Positions 16,230-26,629 are shown, counted from the stretch's first letter. The stretch: 64,000 nucleotides of DNA from Candidatus Fluviicola riflensis (GCA_002243285.1 CP022585.1:3026641-3090640), one strand, 5' to 3'. The notes: generated by a model not told the origin, from the sequence alone. A program made the numbers and translations.

Positions 16230-19200
16230 CTATTCCTCCTCCTTTTTAGGATCAGGATCTGGCTCTGTTTCCGGTTCGGGTGGAGTTACCGGAGGTGCTT
16301 CTTTTTTCTCTTCTTCTTTCGGGGCCTCGCCTGGTTTGGGAATAGCTGTTTTCTGGCGACGTCTTTTCGCCTTTTTCTTCTTCTCCTTGAAGTCTTTCAT
16401 ATTGTTGAATTCCTTCTGGTAATGCAGACCGACACCTTGTGTAAACAAGCCCTGTGTTTTATCCTGGATCACACTGTTGTCGTTCGATTCGTTGAACAAG
16501 TTCACCCGGAACGATCCGTCGTCATTGATCAGGTATTCGAGGCTCATATCACCGATGAGATTACTTTGGGTTTCGCTTTGTGCGTCGGTTGAATTGGCGA
16601 CACCAAAACTTCCTTTCAGCACTACCCGACCCAGGTTTTTCTCAAAGCCCAAGGCAATATCCTGTCCGCCTTCCTTATCGTCGTAAGCCAACCGGATATC
16701 CACATTCTGAGACCATTCTTCTAACAATCCGTTGATTTGCTGGGTAAGTACATCTGCGATACCACCACTTCCAACGGTATTCTGACCGGCCAGCGGAGCG
16801 AATTTCTTGAGGAGCAGGAGCGAGAAAAACTGTCGTTGCAATTCATCCGGTGAAGCTTTTACACTTGCCAGGATCGTTCTTTCCGATTCGGTCGCTTTCG
16901 GAGCTTCAATATCGAGCGTGATCAGCGGATCAAAGAGTGTTTGTGTGATTCTCATGACGCACTGCACTTCCTGATTCCCGGAAGAACCGGTATTGGTGAC
17001 GTCGGGAGTAATTTCATTAATATCAGCCCTCACAAGATTATAAGCTACCAGATCCAATCGTGCATCGTACGGATCGCCCGACCAAGCAATCGTTCCGCCT
17101 TCTTTGATCTTGAAAGGTTGTTTGATCGGCCCTACCACAAAGTTGTAATAGTTATCTTTCCCTACTACGGTGTAGGTACCTTCCATTCTCAAATCATTGA
17201 GGTTATTGATGCTGATGTCCAATCCGGCTTGTCCGTGCGAAACGATCTGGTCACCGGTTTTCGGATTAAAAATGAGCCTCACTTCTGCTTCCGGCGTTAC
17301 GTCGAAATGCATATTCAGGTCCAGGCCGGTTAAATCAATCTGTTGTTTTACGCTATCTTCATCCGGTACACCAGGAGCGCTAACTTTTATGAATTTACCT
17401 TCTTCCAGCTCCGAATTCCCATACATCGGCAGGTCTATCCTGGTACCGCTTTCAGTTTTCACATCAACGTTGATCTCTGTTTCCTTGTCGCTAATGTAAA
17501 TACTGGCCGTACCTGTTCCGTAAGCACGCCCGTAGTAAACATCACCTTCTTTGTACTGCGTATTGAGCAAAAGGAATCGTTCGATTGGTCGGGGCACACC
17601 CCTGTAATCAAGGTTTGAGTAGTCGTCCTCGATATTGAATTCGATGGCACTGTTCCAATTCTCAAACTTGGTATGATTAATTGTTGCGGTTACGAAGGCT
17701 TTATTGTATTCTTCATCAATCAACGGCATGTTATCAATATAGAATCCTCCTGATTCACCATCAAACAGGATCGGACCGCTCATTTTATAACTGGTCCCCA
17801 ACAGCCCCACTTTCACATTTCCGTTTTCGAGACGTAGTTTTCCGTCGATAATCGGGGCATCAACATCTCCCTTAAGCGTAATATCTCCTTTTATTTTTCC
17901 GCGGATGTCAGTAAGTACGGAAGGATCAATAAATGCATTAACAAACTGTAGGTCCATCCCCTCAAACACGAGATCAAAATCAATATTATCGTGTTCTTTG
18001 TAAGGGAAATAATCGCCGGTAAAATAGAAGGTTTCGTTTTTAAGGTATTTGAGGTCGCCACTCATGGCAACACTTTTATTATCATTGTTCCACAATCCGG
18101 TAAGGAAGACATCGCCGATTTGCTCCTGCTTAATCACCAATCCTTCTACATTCAATTTTCCTTCGGCTTTTATAGTGGTAAAAGGTGTCGAGATTGCCAC
18201 ATCACCACTTACATTTCCTTCAATAGCTACTTTGGTATTGATAAATGACGAGAACTCATCCAGGTGGATGTCATTGAGGTTTAACGTGACTTCATCTTCC
18301 ACCAGATCTGACAATACGCCATTGATCGCGATAAATTGCACATCCCGTTCCAGCACAAGGTGATCAATTTCAAGCCTGTGATCCGCATAAATGAGGCGGG
18401 AGGAGTTCTGGATTTCCCACAGCTGATTTTTCACTGAGAAAAAGGAAGGTCTGAGTCTAACATCCACGCGTCCGCTTTCGGCCAGGGTTGTTCTCCACAC
18501 AAACTGCGCCGGATTGGCCATGTTTTCATTCCATTTGATGGTGGAATTGTAAACGTTATCGGCACCGTTAATGACCAGATTCACATTGTTCACTAACAAG
18601 GAATCATTCAGGGAAAAATACCCGGCAGTAACATTGGTTTTCACGTTACCCGCCAGCAATGATTGGTTAACGGTAAGATTTCCGGCAATAATGCTGTCAT
18701 ACATAATTTGCCCCGACGTCAAATCGATGGTTTCTTCCTGGTTGGCCGCGTTGTAATGTACTTCCAGGTGCGTACCACTGGAAACGGACAAATCCGGAGC
18801 AAAAATCCGCAAGACTTCCGAAGCATTGAACACATCTGCTTCCAGGTCGAAAAAGGAATTGTCCCTGGTACCCGCAGGAAATGGTTTATATTGAAAATAA
18901 GCCGACAATGGCTTTGAAAGCATGTTGTTGATGGATTCGTCAATGAATTTCGGACTCACTTTTCCGGTCACCGTAACATTTGCGACCCCGCTTCTTATTT
19001 CTACTCTGTCAGATTGAGCGCTACGCGTAAGTGTCAAATCCATATTCGGAATCACAATCGCATTGCTGTCTTCGTGATAAGAAAATCGTTGCAGGGAAAT
19101 CGTACCATTGTAATTGGACAAATCAGTTCCTTTGAAGTTGATCGCAAAATCGGCAATGAGGCTGGTTTTCGGATTTTTGGTGAAATTCAGCGACCCCAAA

Positions 19201-20831
19201 TCGGCTTTCGGCATCTGGACCGTAAAGTCATAGGATTCACGACCTTTATTGAGGTTGATGGAACCGTCATAGGTCAATTCAAGGTGCGGATCCTTTACCT
19301 CAACACGCGCCTCAAAAATTTTATTGATGTAGGAACCTTCTGACACGACAATATTGGAATACGTATACCCATTGAATCCGGCTGAATTGATCACCCCATC
19401 CAGTTTTGTGAGACGGATCACATCTTTTTGTCCAACAACACCACTCATAAACAACGATCCTCTGACTTTGCCAAACATTGGATCATCAATGAACCTGGCG
19501 AGATTAAAACTGTCAATTTTGACATCATAATCACTATTCGCCGATCTGTCGAAGGCATAACCACCTTCATCCAGCGCACTAAAAATCAATCCATTGTCAA
19601 GATGCACAGTTCCAAGCTCTGTTCGTAATTGCTTGCTGGCCATCACAAATTCTGACCAATAACCGATCAGATCGAGGTTCTTGACCTCAAAATAGCCCAA
19701 ACGCTCGATCATCGGATCAAAGGAAATGAATTTTTCGACCGCTTTATCCGGCAAGCGCAATGCTTTTACATCTTCCAGATCAATATAGGCATACGAGATC
19801 TTTTCCTTCAGGAACGAACCGTCGAGTGATTTAAAATCGGGTAACAGTATATCTCCACGAATAATGGTCCGTTCGCCCGTTCGCAGGTCAATATCGTTGA
19901 TTTTTAAGTTCTTTGTTTTTTGACGCAATCCGGCATGCAGGTAAACTTTCTGGTACATTCCCTTTAAAGCCGGAGCAAAGTAAGAAACATCAACCATGCT
20001 CACTTCACTGGAATCGACCATCGCATCGAAGGTGACGCTGTCTTCAAACGAACGAACATCACTCAATCCTGTCATTCGCAGGTTAAAACGCTGGGCGTAC
20101 ACACGTGAACGGGAAGTATTGATCTTTACATTGCTGAGTAAAATGCCGCGGTAACCAATCAGACAGCGGGCTTCCAGGTGATTCAGGACGATACCGCATT
20201 TTTCACGGGCGCTGAGTTTTTCAATATCAAAAGCAAACGTTTCACCGTCCGATTCAAACTCAGTCGTGCTGAGAATAACGTTCCTGAAATCCAGGTGATC
20301 GTAATCCATCCCGTATTCGTTATAGCCTTTGCGGTAATCGTCATACGTAATATTCACATGATTAATGTCGAGCGAACGCACGGTAACATCCATGGGTTCT
20401 TTCCCTTTCTTTTTGGAACCGGAACTAAAATAATCCGCAATGAAGGCGTAGTTGTACTCTCCTTCCAGCGAATCGCGGCTGATCCCCACACGGCCATCAC
20501 TGAGGGCGATCTTTTTGAGTACTATTTTATTGGCGTTCAGGTTCAGTGACTGTAAGGTTACATTGATAGAACCCAGCGATGCCAGCGTATCACCATTCTG
20601 ATCGCGCACAAACACGTCGTCGAGCGCAAGGCGGTCAAAAAAGTAAATATCCACTTTACCGATATGGAGCTCGGTATCCAGTTCTTCAGACAGGTAATCG
20701 GTGGCTAATTCGGCAAGATATGTTTGAAAAGAACTGGTGCGAATGGCAAAAGCAAGCGCAATAATCAGGATCAGTGTCCACTCGAGGGTACCACCGATTA
20801 TTTTAGCCAGTATTTTCAGTATTTTCGCCAT
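16230..20831 (-). CDS. tamB: TamB-family translocation/assembly protein
   Basis: 1533 residues. One N-terminal membrane segment (about 13-30, LEWTLILIIALAFAI) anchors a very long beta-rich periplasmic chain with repeated short strands. The C-terminal third carries the DUF490/TamB domain, with GNVKVGLLGTSYKMSG, YRGVPRPIERFLLLNTQYKE in pieces, and the closing region before residue 1480. Bacteroidota TamB proteins span the periplasm and are linked to outer-membrane protein or lipid transport. The last 50 residues are a Lys/Pro/Glu-rich tail (KKKKAKRRRQK ... DPKKEEE), unlike E. coli TamB, which ends in the beta-domain. The gene is divergent from tsaD with only 25 bp between the starts. Confidence 0.9.
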   Translation of the reverse strand: MAKILKILAKIIGGTLEWTLILIIALAFAIRTSSFQTYLAELATDYLSEELDTELHIGKVDIYFFDRLALDDVFVRDQNGDTLASLGSINVTLQSLNLNANKIVLKKIALSDGRVGISRDSLEGEYNYAFIADYFSSGSKKKGKEPMDVTVRSLDINHVNITYDDYRKGYNEYGMDYDHLDFRNVILSTTEFESDGETFAFDIEKLSAREKCGIVLNHLEARCLIGYRGILLSNVKINTSRSRVYAQRFNLRMTGLSDVRSFEDSVTFDAMVDSSEVSMVDVSYFAPALKGMYQKVYLHAGLRQKTKNLKINDIDLRTGERTIIRGDILLPDFKSLDGSFLKEKISYAYIDLEDVKALRLPDKAVEKFISFDPMIERLGYFEVKNLDLIGYWSEFVMASKQLRTELGTVHLDNGLIFSALDEGGYAFDRSANSDYDVKIDSFNLARFIDDPMFGKVRGSLFMSGVVGQKDVIRLTKLDGVINSAGFNGYTYSNIVVSEGSYINKIFEARVEVKDPHLELTYDGSINLNKGRESYDFTVQMPKADLGSLNFTKNPKTSLIADFAINFKGTDLSNYNGTISLQRFSYHEDSNAIVIPNMDLTLTRSAQSDRVEIRSGVANVTVTGKVSPKFIDESINNMLSKPLSAYFQYKPFPAGTRDNSFFDLEADVFNASEVLRIFAPDLSVSSGTHLEVHYNAANQEETIDLTSGQIMYDSIIAGNLTVNQSLLAGNVKTNVTAGYFSLNDSLLVNNVNLVINGADNVYNSTIKWNENMANPAQFVWRTTLAESGRVDVRLRPSFFSVKNQLWEIQNSSRLIYADHRLEIDHLVLERDVQFIAINGVLSDLVEDEVTLNLNDIHLDEFSSFINTKVAIEGNVSGDVAISTPFTTIKAEGKLNVEGLVIKQEQIGDVFLTGLWNNDNKSVAMSGDLKYLKNETFYFTGDYFPYKEHDNIDFDLVFEGMDLQFVNAFIDPSVLTDIRGKIKGDITLKGDVDAPIIDGKLRLENGNVKVGLLGTSYKMSGPILFDGESGGFYIDNMPLIDEEYNKAFVTATINHTKFENWNSAIEFNIEDDYSNLDYRGVPRPIERFLLLNTQYKEGDVYYGRAYGTGTASIYISDKETEINVDVKTESGTRIDLPMYGNSELEEGKFIKVSAPGVPDEDSVKQQIDLTGLDLNMHFDVTPEAEVRLIFNPKTGDQIVSHGQAGLDISINNLNDLRMEGTYTVVGKDNYYNFVVGPIKQPFKIKEGGTIAWSGDPYDARLDLVAYNLVRADINEITPDVTNTGSSGNQEVQCVMRITQTLFDPLITLDIEAPKATESERTILASVKASPDELQRQFFSLLLLKKFAPLAGQNTVGSGGIADVLTQQINGLLEEWSQNVDIRLAYDDKEGGQDIALGFEKNLGRVVLKGSFGVANSTDAQSETQSNLIGDMSLEYLINDDGSFRVNLFNESNDNSVIQDKTQGLFTQGVGLHYQKEFNNMKDFKEKKKKAKRRRQKTAIPKPGEAPKEEEKKEAPPVTPPEPETEPDPDPKKEEE

Positions 20832-20856
20832 GCGTAATACACAAAATTAACAAAAG

Positions 20857-21888
20857 TTGAGTCACAAAAACGTCCTCATTTTAGGAATAGAGTCATCCTG
20901 CGATGATACATCAGCTGCGGTTATCAAAAATGACACCATTTTATCGAATGTCATTGCCGGCCAGGAGGTACATCGGCTGTATGGAGGCGTGGTGCCTGAA
21001 CTGGCATCGCGGGCTCATCAGCAACAGATTATACCGGTAGTACATGCCGCACTTTCTGAGGCTGGCGTTGGTTTACAGAAATTAGACGCCATTGCGTTTA
21101 CCCGTGGTCCCGGATTGTTGGGATCACTGGTTGTGGGAACTTCCTTTGCAAAAGCAACCGCGTTGGCGCTCGGCATTCCACTGCTGGATGTCAATCACAT
21201 GCATGGCCATATTTTAGCACATTTTATCAATTCAGGACAGGAAAAACCGTCATTTCCATTCATTTGTCTCACCGTTTCGGGTGGACATACACAATTAGTG
21301 CTCGTTCGCGACTACCTTGACATGGAAATTATCGGGACCACAATTGACGATGCAGCAGGCGAAGCTTTCGATAAAACAGCCAAACTAATCGGGTTTCCCT
21401 ATCCCGGAGGGCCATTAATTGACAAGGCTGCAAAAGAGGGAAATCCGTTGGCATATCCATTTTCAAAACCGCAAATCGATGGTTATAATTACAGCTTCAG
21501 CGGACTCAAAACATCGGTGCTTTACTTTTTGCAGAAAAAGGTGAAAGAAAATCCGGACTTCATCGTTCAAAACACCAACGATATCTGCGCTTCGGTGCAG
21601 CAAGCTATTCTGGATATTCTATTCAAAAAACTGGTGCTTGCCGCCAAAGATCTGAACGTAACCGATATTGCGATTGCTGGTGGTGTTTCGGCCAATTCCG
21701 GATTGCGCAGCCGACTGAAAGAAGAAGGTGAAAAACGCGGCTGGCGGGTGTTTATACCGAAATTTGAATATTGCACGGATAATGCCGCCATGATTGCCAT
21801 TACAGGGAAATTCCTTTATGAAAAAGGTGAATTTGCCGATCAATCCGTGAGTGCATTAGCGCGCTTGCCCTTTACAACTCAACGATGA
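20857..21888 (+). CDS. tsaD: tRNA N6-adenosine threonylcarbamoyltransferase
   Basis: Transfers the threonylcarbamoyl group from TC-AMP to A37 of ANN-decoding tRNAs (t6A), working with TsaB and TsaE. 343 residues from a TTG start (MSHKNVLILGIESSCDDTSAAV). The metal-binding motif HMHGH (DVNHMHGHILAHF), SGGHTQL, the nucleotide-binding segment AAGEAFDKTAKLIGFPYPGGP and GGVSANSGLR are intact. Length is normal for the family. It overlaps the next gene by 4 bp (ATGA), so the two RNA-modification genes are translationally coupled. Confidence 0.97.
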   Translation: MSHKNVLILGIESSCDDTSAAVIKNDTILSNVIAGQEVHRLYGGVVPELASRAHQQQIIPVVHAALSEAGVGLQKLDAIAFTRGPGLLGSLVVGTSFAKATALALGIPLLDVNHMHGHILAHFINSGQEKPSFPFICLTVSGGHTQLVLVRDYLDMEIIGTTIDDAAGEAFDKTAKLIGFPYPGGPLIDKAAKEGNPLAYPFSKPQIDGYNYSFSGLKTSVLYFLQKKVKENPDFIVQNTNDICASVQQAILDILFKKLVLAAKDLNVTDIAIAGGVSANSGLRSRLKEEGEKRGWRVFIPKFEYCTDNAAMIAITGKFLYEKGEFADQSVSALARLPFTTQR

Positions 21889-23216
21889 GCAATCTCCTCC
21901 CTCCCGATTTCGTGGCCCGCGTTCAGAACGATCCTTTCCTGGGAAATCCGTTGCTGGAAGCGCTGGCTACTGAACCGCCAACTGCCATTCGTAGAAATCC
22001 CTGGAAACAAAATAGCTATTTACCTGTCGACCGTGCAATTCCATGGTCAGAAAACGGTTTTTTCTTGTCCGAAAGACCTTTGTATACACTCGATCCGCTG
22101 TTTCATGCCGGAAGTTATTACCCGCAGGAAGCCGGTTCACAGTTATTGGATACCGTTTTAAAAGCACTTCCGCTCCCAGTCGAACCTGTGATCCTGGATT
22201 TATGTGCCGCACCGGGCGGGAAAAGCACGTTAATAGCTTCTTTCCTGAACAATAAAGGTTTGCTGGTGAGCAATGAAGTGATCCAGTCACGTGCGAAAAT
22301 CCTGAAAGAAAACCTCACGAAATGGGGTGCCACCAATACAATTGTCACCAACAACGATCCGGCTGATTTTACAAGAGTTCCCGATACGTTTGACTGCATT
22401 GTGGTCGACGCTCCGTGTTCGGGTGAAGGTATGTTCCGGAAAGATCATGCAGCCAGAAACGAATGGTCGCAAAACAATGTGGATTTGTGTGCCGCACGTC
22501 AGCGAAGAATCGTGATGGACGTGTGGGACAGCCTGAATCCGGGTGGATTTTTGGTGTATTCGACCTGCACGTTTAACAGCCAGGAAAACGAAGAAAACGT
22601 AGCGTGGTTTGCCCGTGAAACGAATGCCGACATTGTGCAGCTTTCTTTGCCATTTATGAAACCGGATCGCAATGAAACCGGCTGGTATGCGTTGCCGAAC
22701 GAACTGGATACGGAAGGATTTTACCTAACGGTATTGCGCAAACCCGAAGGAAATACAACGAAGAAAAGGCCTGCTAAAAATCCGAAACTACAACTGCTCA
22801 AAGATCGCTCGATTGCCGAACCGTTTATTACGGGAAACGATCTTTCGCTGATCCAATGGCAGGATTACCTGTTTGCTGTGCCTGCTGCATTTGAAGAACT
22901 GGCGTTTCACCTGCATCAGCAGCTGCGCGTCATCAAATTGGGGACTGAATTGGGTGAAATTGCCCGCAAGGGATTAATTCCGCATGAAGCATTGGCACTC
23001 AATCCATTTATCCGGAACGCGGGATTATCAACTATTGAACTTACGAAGGAACAGGCACTCTCCTACTTGCATGGTGATACATTTCAACTGGAAGGTTCTC
23101 ATGGTTTTCAACTCATGACCTATCAAAACGAACCGTTGGGCTGGATCAAACATTTGGGCAACCGGTTCAATAATCTGTATCCGAAGGAATGGAGGATCAG
23201 GATGGACATTAAGTGA
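21885..23216 (+). CDS. RsmF-like rRNA/tRNA m5C methyltransferase (NOL1/NOP2/Sun family)
   Basis: 443 residues. The catalytic domain holds the SAM-binding motif LDLCAAPGGKS (about residue 103), motif IV VDAPCSGEGMFRKD with the release Cys, and motif VI YSTCTFNSQENE with the nucleophile Cys, so the protein should be active as an RNA cytosine-C5 methyltransferase. The C-terminal 150 residues are an RsmF-type extension (PUA-like, ending ... LGWIKHLGNRFNNLYPKEWRIR). By family the likely substrate is 16S rRNA C1407, but this is not shown by the sequence. Its start overlaps the tsaD stop. Confidence 0.92.
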   Translation: MSNLLPPDFVARVQNDPFLGNPLLEALATEPPTAIRRNPWKQNSYLPVDRAIPWSENGFFLSERPLYTLDPLFHAGSYYPQEAGSQLLDTVLKALPLPVEPVILDLCAAPGGKSTLIASFLNNKGLLVSNEVIQSRAKILKENLTKWGATNTIVTNNDPADFTRVPDTFDCIVVDAPCSGEGMFRKDHAARNEWSQNNVDLCAARQRRIVMDVWDSLNPGGFLVYSTCTFNSQENEENVAWFARETNADIVQLSLPFMKPDRNETGWYALPNELDTEGFYLTVLRKPEGNTTKKRPAKNPKLQLLKDRSIAEPFITGNDLSLIQWQDYLFAVPAAFEELAFHLHQQLRVIKLGTELGEIARKGLIPHEALALNPFIRNAGLSTIELTKEQALSYLHGDTFQLEGSHGFQLMTYQNEPLGWIKHLGNRFNNLYPKEWRIRMDIK

Positions 23217-23293
23217 ATTTAAAATTGAAAATGTAAAATTTAAAAGAAGAGTTTACTCCTATCATCCTTTTCAATTTTACATTTTAAATTATC
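23217..23293. repeat. AT-rich imperfect inverted repeat between convergent genes
   Basis: The gap between the methyltransferase and bestrophin genes is filled by two facing blocks built from AATTTAAAAT and AAAATGTAAAATT. The same GAAAATGTAAAAT unit forms the arms of the repeat at 25171-25250. It probably ends transcription from both sides. Confidence 0.7.
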
Positions 23294-24280
23294 CTACAGC
23301 ATCACATTATTATACGGTTCCAATTTCTCCGGCAGGTTGGTTTCTCCCAGCATTTCAAGAATATCGATTTCAATATTGCGGCAAATGGTCGAGATCGGTG
23401 TATCATTTAACCCGTTATCGAATGGATTTTCACTGGCTTCACCGATTTGTTCCATTGTCATAAATACCCATGAAATCAGCGTTGTAAACGGGATGGTCAA
23501 CCAGATTCCGTACTCGCCAAATTTGCTCATTTCATTGATCAGTCCGAAGGGTAATAACAGGATGAATAAGTTCACGAAAATACGGCTGAATAAACTGTAC
23601 TGACGGAATAAAGGCGTGGTTTTGATGCGCTCGCAGCCGCCTTGCAGATCGTATAGTTCTCCCAGTAAACGCGTCAAATCGCTGTGTTCGTATTCATCGA
23701 TTATGCCGTCGCGTTTTAGTTTCAATACCGTTACAAACTGCGATTTCAACGCCAGGTTGGCAATATTTCCCTTGTGTTTGATCTGCTCGAACAATTCTTT
23801 TTTATCCATGTGATCAAACAGCGCTTCTATCGCATCATCGAATTCTTTCACCTCATCGGAAGCCGAAATGACTTGTCGGTGATAATCTTCGCGATTGGTA
23901 GCCCACGGAATGGTTTTTCGCAATTGCAAACGCACGATATTGATGTAAGCGATGTGCTTGAACATGATTGCTTTTCGCACTTCCTTATCGTCGATGAGCG
24001 AAATAATTGAAGCGGTAAGCGTGCGGCTAACGTTCGTAAATCCGCCCCACAATTGACGTGCTTCCCACAACCTGTCGTAGGCCTGGTTGTTTTTAAAACC
24101 GATGTAAAACGCAACCGCCGTACCAATCGTAGCCACCGGCAAAAACGGAACCGCAATAAATTTCCAGTGTAACAATTGATAAACACATGTGACTGCAGTA
24201 CTGAGTATCAGTGTTTTGATAAGGTTTTTACGGGCAAACACCCACATGGCGCGGATGCCCATTTTTTTCCCGATGTACAT
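23294..24280 (-). CDS. Bestrophin-like (UPF0187) ion channel protein
   Basis: 328 residues of the bacterial bestrophin family, pentameric anion or cation channels of the inner membrane. Membrane segments lie about 18-36, 38-61 and 215-275. Typical elements are FLPVATIGTAVAFYIGFKNNQAYDRLWEARQLWG (seen in parts), with the neck region GTAVAFYIGF, and PFTTLISWVFMTMEQIGEASENPFD, the Ca-clasp-like acidic segment. The end DISTICRNIEIDILEMLGE-like stretch is also family-typical. It is convergent with the methyltransferase gene. Confidence 0.9.
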   Translation of the reverse strand: MYIGKKMGIRAMWVFARKNLIKTLILSTAVTCVYQLLHWKFIAVPFLPVATIGTAVAFYIGFKNNQAYDRLWEARQLWGGFTNVSRTLTASIISLIDDKEVRKAIMFKHIAYINIVRLQLRKTIPWATNREDYHRQVISASDEVKEFDDAIEALFDHMDKKELFEQIKHKGNIANLALKSQFVTVLKLKRDGIIDEYEHSDLTRLLGELYDLQGGCERIKTTPLFRQYSLFSRIFVNLFILLLPFGLINEMSKFGEYGIWLTIPFTTLISWVFMTMEQIGEASENPFDNGLNDTPISTICRNIEIDILEMLGETNLPEKLEPYNNVML

Positions 24281-24299
24281 TTCTTGTCTGTTAAGTTAA

Positions 24300-24620
24300 A
24301 AACTGTAATGTGGCAACAAATGTAAAAATTTACCACATCATTTTTCATTAACCATATAGAGCACATAGGTAACATAGGCCAGCCACGTAGATTTCACCAC
24401 AAGGTACAAAGGATAGGACGAATTTGACCTGTTACACAGAACACAAAGGTGGTTCATGTGGAAGACCTTTGTGATCTTAACACGTGTATCCTTCAAAAAT
24501 TCTTTGTGTCTTTGCGCCTTCGCTGAAGCTTGTGCCATCGCTATGCGCCTATGCTGAAGCTATGGCGTAAGCATAAGCTATTGGCGACACGCTTCAGCGT
24601 AAGCGTTGTGTTGAAAAATG
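24300..24620. repeat. Gene-free stretch with degenerate interspersed repeats
   Basis: No supported gene in 24281-24635. The stretch holds repeat motifs common between Bacteroidota genes: AGCACATAGGTAACATAGG, a facing pair ACACAAAGGTGGTTC/GACCTTTGTG, TTCTTTGTGTCTTTGCGCC, and GCTTCAGCGTAAGCGTTGTG, which matches the arm of the inverted repeat at 16177. Confidence 0.6.
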
Positions 24621-24635
24621 TATGTTCTGATTGGT

Positions 24636-25124
24636 TTAAGCTTTCTTCACCGGCCGGTAAAACGTCATCGTTCCCTTGGTTTTATTAGCAAGATTGAAAT
24701 CGGTGACGCCCATTTTGCGGCCATATTGACCGGTGTTTTGGTGAATGAACTGCAAATCGCCCGGACCGTTGACTTTGTAAACAATGGCAGTATGGTGGAA
24801 AAACGATTCGGAATAACCACCGGTTTCGGTTTTTACGACCATTTCAACGTCTTCGAATTGCACAATATCTCCGGGTTGGATGCATTCTTTCGTAATGTCG
24901 ATTTCCCGCCCGAACACATACAAACCATCCCAGTCAGCGTTGACTTTATTCAGCGCCAGCTCGGCAGCATCCCAGCATTCACCACGGGCTATTTTCTTCC
25001 CGATATACGGTTTTAGCGCATCTACAATCGCTTGATTCAACGCGGGAACGTCTTTGCACGGCGCCGCAAATTGCTGAGCACTGGCAAATGAACACACAAA
25101 CAGAAAACAGAAGAGGACTTTCAT
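24636..25124 (-). CDS. Secreted protein with NlpC/P60-like (cysteine peptidase fold) features
   Basis: 162 residues with a signal peptide (MKVLFCFLFVCSFASAQQ). The mature part has the order of a papain-like/CHAP or BBC1/AIM3-type cysteine peptidase fold: ARGECWDAAELALNKV supplies a candidate catalytic Cys, CIQPGDIVQFEDV is the typical strand after it, and SFFHHTAIVYKV supplies the candidate His, followed by QFIHQNTG. No cell-wall binding module is present. A peptidase or amidase role is inferred from these motifs, the fold being more certain than the substrate. Confidence 0.72.
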   Translation of the reverse strand: MKVLFCFLFVCSFASAQQFAAPCKDVPALNQAIVDALKPYIGKKIARGECWDAAELALNKVNADWDGLYVFGREIDITKECIQPGDIVQFEDVEMVVKTETGGYSESFFHHTAIVYKVNGPGDLQFIHQNTGQYGRKMGVTDFNLANKTKGTMTFYRPVKKA

Positions 25125-25170
25125 AACATTAAAAATAAGGACTTTAAGGGTAACAAAAACAATACCAGAG

Positions 25171-25250
25171 AATTGAAAATTGAAAATGTAAAATAGAAAA
25201 GAAGTGTTGCCGCGATCCCCTTTTCAATTTTACATTTTCAATTTTCAATT
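25171..25250 (-). terminator. Inverted repeat (24-bp perfect arms) after the porin gene
   Basis: Arms 25171-25194 and 25227-25250 are exact inverted copies (AATTGAAAATTGAAAATGTA...) around a 32-base spacer. It starts 2 bp after the porin stop codon, so it probably ends that transcript, and it belongs to the same AT-rich family as the repeat at 23217. Confidence 0.7.
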
Positions 25251-25252
25251 AC

Positions 25253-26587
25253 CTAGAGCGCTATTTGATACTGCAACACCATCATTCCCTTACGAGCTGT
25301 TTGCACATATTCTCCAGCCGGATTGGCTTCAAAAATTGGCCGTGATTGGTAGTTCAGTGATATTTTTCCGCTGTTGTTGTTGTGAATCAACCAGTTGACG
25401 CCGCCTTCAAACATGATCATCGGGTCGGAGAGCTTTTTCAGCTGCGAATACTGGACCGAAGCGTAAGGCTGTAAAGTTCCGTTTCCTCCCAGCAGGCCGT
25501 CTTTGAATTTATACCCGGCTTGTGCAAAAATCGTTTGTCCGGTTCCGATCATCGGGAAAGCTACTCCGGCTCCGTTGAATGTTCCGTCAGTTCCCGTTTC
25601 TGTCGCAGGATTCATCACCCCGGCGTTACGAACGTAATTTGGCCCCAGATCAAAATCATTGAACGCAACGTAAGCCGTAACTGCGCCGCCGTTTTTAGTT
25701 ACCGGTATGTCAAGGAACACATCGACGCCCAACAGCAACATATCCGTGCTGGTAATAGCACCAGCCGAATTGAGGTATGACATCGCGTCCTGCTGATGGA
25801 TAAATCCGGCACCGAGGTTCAGAATTTTCTTTTTCCCGAGGTAAGTTCCGGTTGTATAAGGCAAGGTGTTATTTTCCTTATCGAAAAATTGCCAGAATAA
25901 ATACGCTTGCGATTGCAATTTGGGTGCTGCCATCGAAAAATCGGCATCTGTGGAAATCGCAGGAATAGTCACCAACGAATTTTGGGCTGACATCGGCGAA
26001 GTAATCGCTGCACGGTAATCCAGTTTCCCGATCTGACCTTTAGCATAAATAGATAATTTCCGCAGGAACTGGTCTGTTACTCCATTTGTCACCTGCTGAT
26101 AAAGCGGCGCATCGACACTCAAAATAGAAGCAACGCCCGGCGAAGCATAACGCGACATTCCGCTCCAACCGGTTAAACCTCCACCCAAACTAAGTTGAGG
26201 CACTATTTTATATTCTACAATCGCATCGTGGAAAAAGGCCCCGGTATTGCGTTTGGCAAGAAAGTTAAAGTTGTTTTGACCGAATTGCGTGTAGAAAAAG
26301 AGTCGATCAGTAAGCTGGCTCCATACCGAGAACCGCAAACGACGAATCCCAATATCTCCATAAGCGCTTACCGGTGTATCGTAAATTCTTGAGTCGGGAT
26401 TCATCTCTGAATAACGCGCCCACATTTGAGCCGTTACGGCTGCTTTGATGTAGTGCGACCCCGATGGATTGAATTTATATTTGAGTTCGGGAATGACTAG
26501 TTTGGAAGTGTCCTTCCAGTTTTTTTGTGCTGATAATCCCTGTGAAAGGCATAGAGTTGCTACACTTAATACGATTTGAAATTTCAT
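25253..26587 (-). CDS. Outer-membrane porin (phosphate-selective porin O/P-like)
   Basis: 444 residues with signal peptide (MKFQIVLSVATLCLSQGLSAQ). The mature chain is rich in alternating beta strands: IRRLRFSVWSQLTDRLFFYTQFG (read in parts) is the usual first-hairpin signature of OprO/OprP-like porins, and the chain ends GMMVLQYQIAL. Length fits a 16-stranded barrel. It is likely to let small solutes, possibly anions such as phosphate, across the outer membrane. It lies beside a PafA-type phosphatase on the same strand, which makes a phosphate link attractive but unproven. Confidence 0.82.
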   Translation of the reverse strand: MKFQIVLSVATLCLSQGLSAQKNWKDTSKLVIPELKYKFNPSGSHYIKAAVTAQMWARYSEMNPDSRIYDTPVSAYGDIGIRRLRFSVWSQLTDRLFFYTQFGQNNFNFLAKRNTGAFFHDAIVEYKIVPQLSLGGGLTGWSGMSRYASPGVASILSVDAPLYQQVTNGVTDQFLRKLSIYAKGQIGKLDYRAAITSPMSAQNSLVTIPAISTDADFSMAAPKLQSQAYLFWQFFDKENNTLPYTTGTYLGKKKILNLGAGFIHQQDAMSYLNSAGAITSTDMLLLGVDVFLDIPVTKNGGAVTAYVAFNDFDLGPNYVRNAGVMNPATETGTDGTFNGAGVAFPMIGTGQTIFAQAGYKFKDGLLGGNGTLQPYASVQYSQLKKLSDPMIMFEGGVNWLIHNNNSGKISLNYQSRPIFEANPAGEYVQTARKGMMVLQYQIAL

Positions 26588-26629
26588 AATGCATTGAAAT
26601 TGTTAAACTGTTTGAAAAATCCCAGGAGA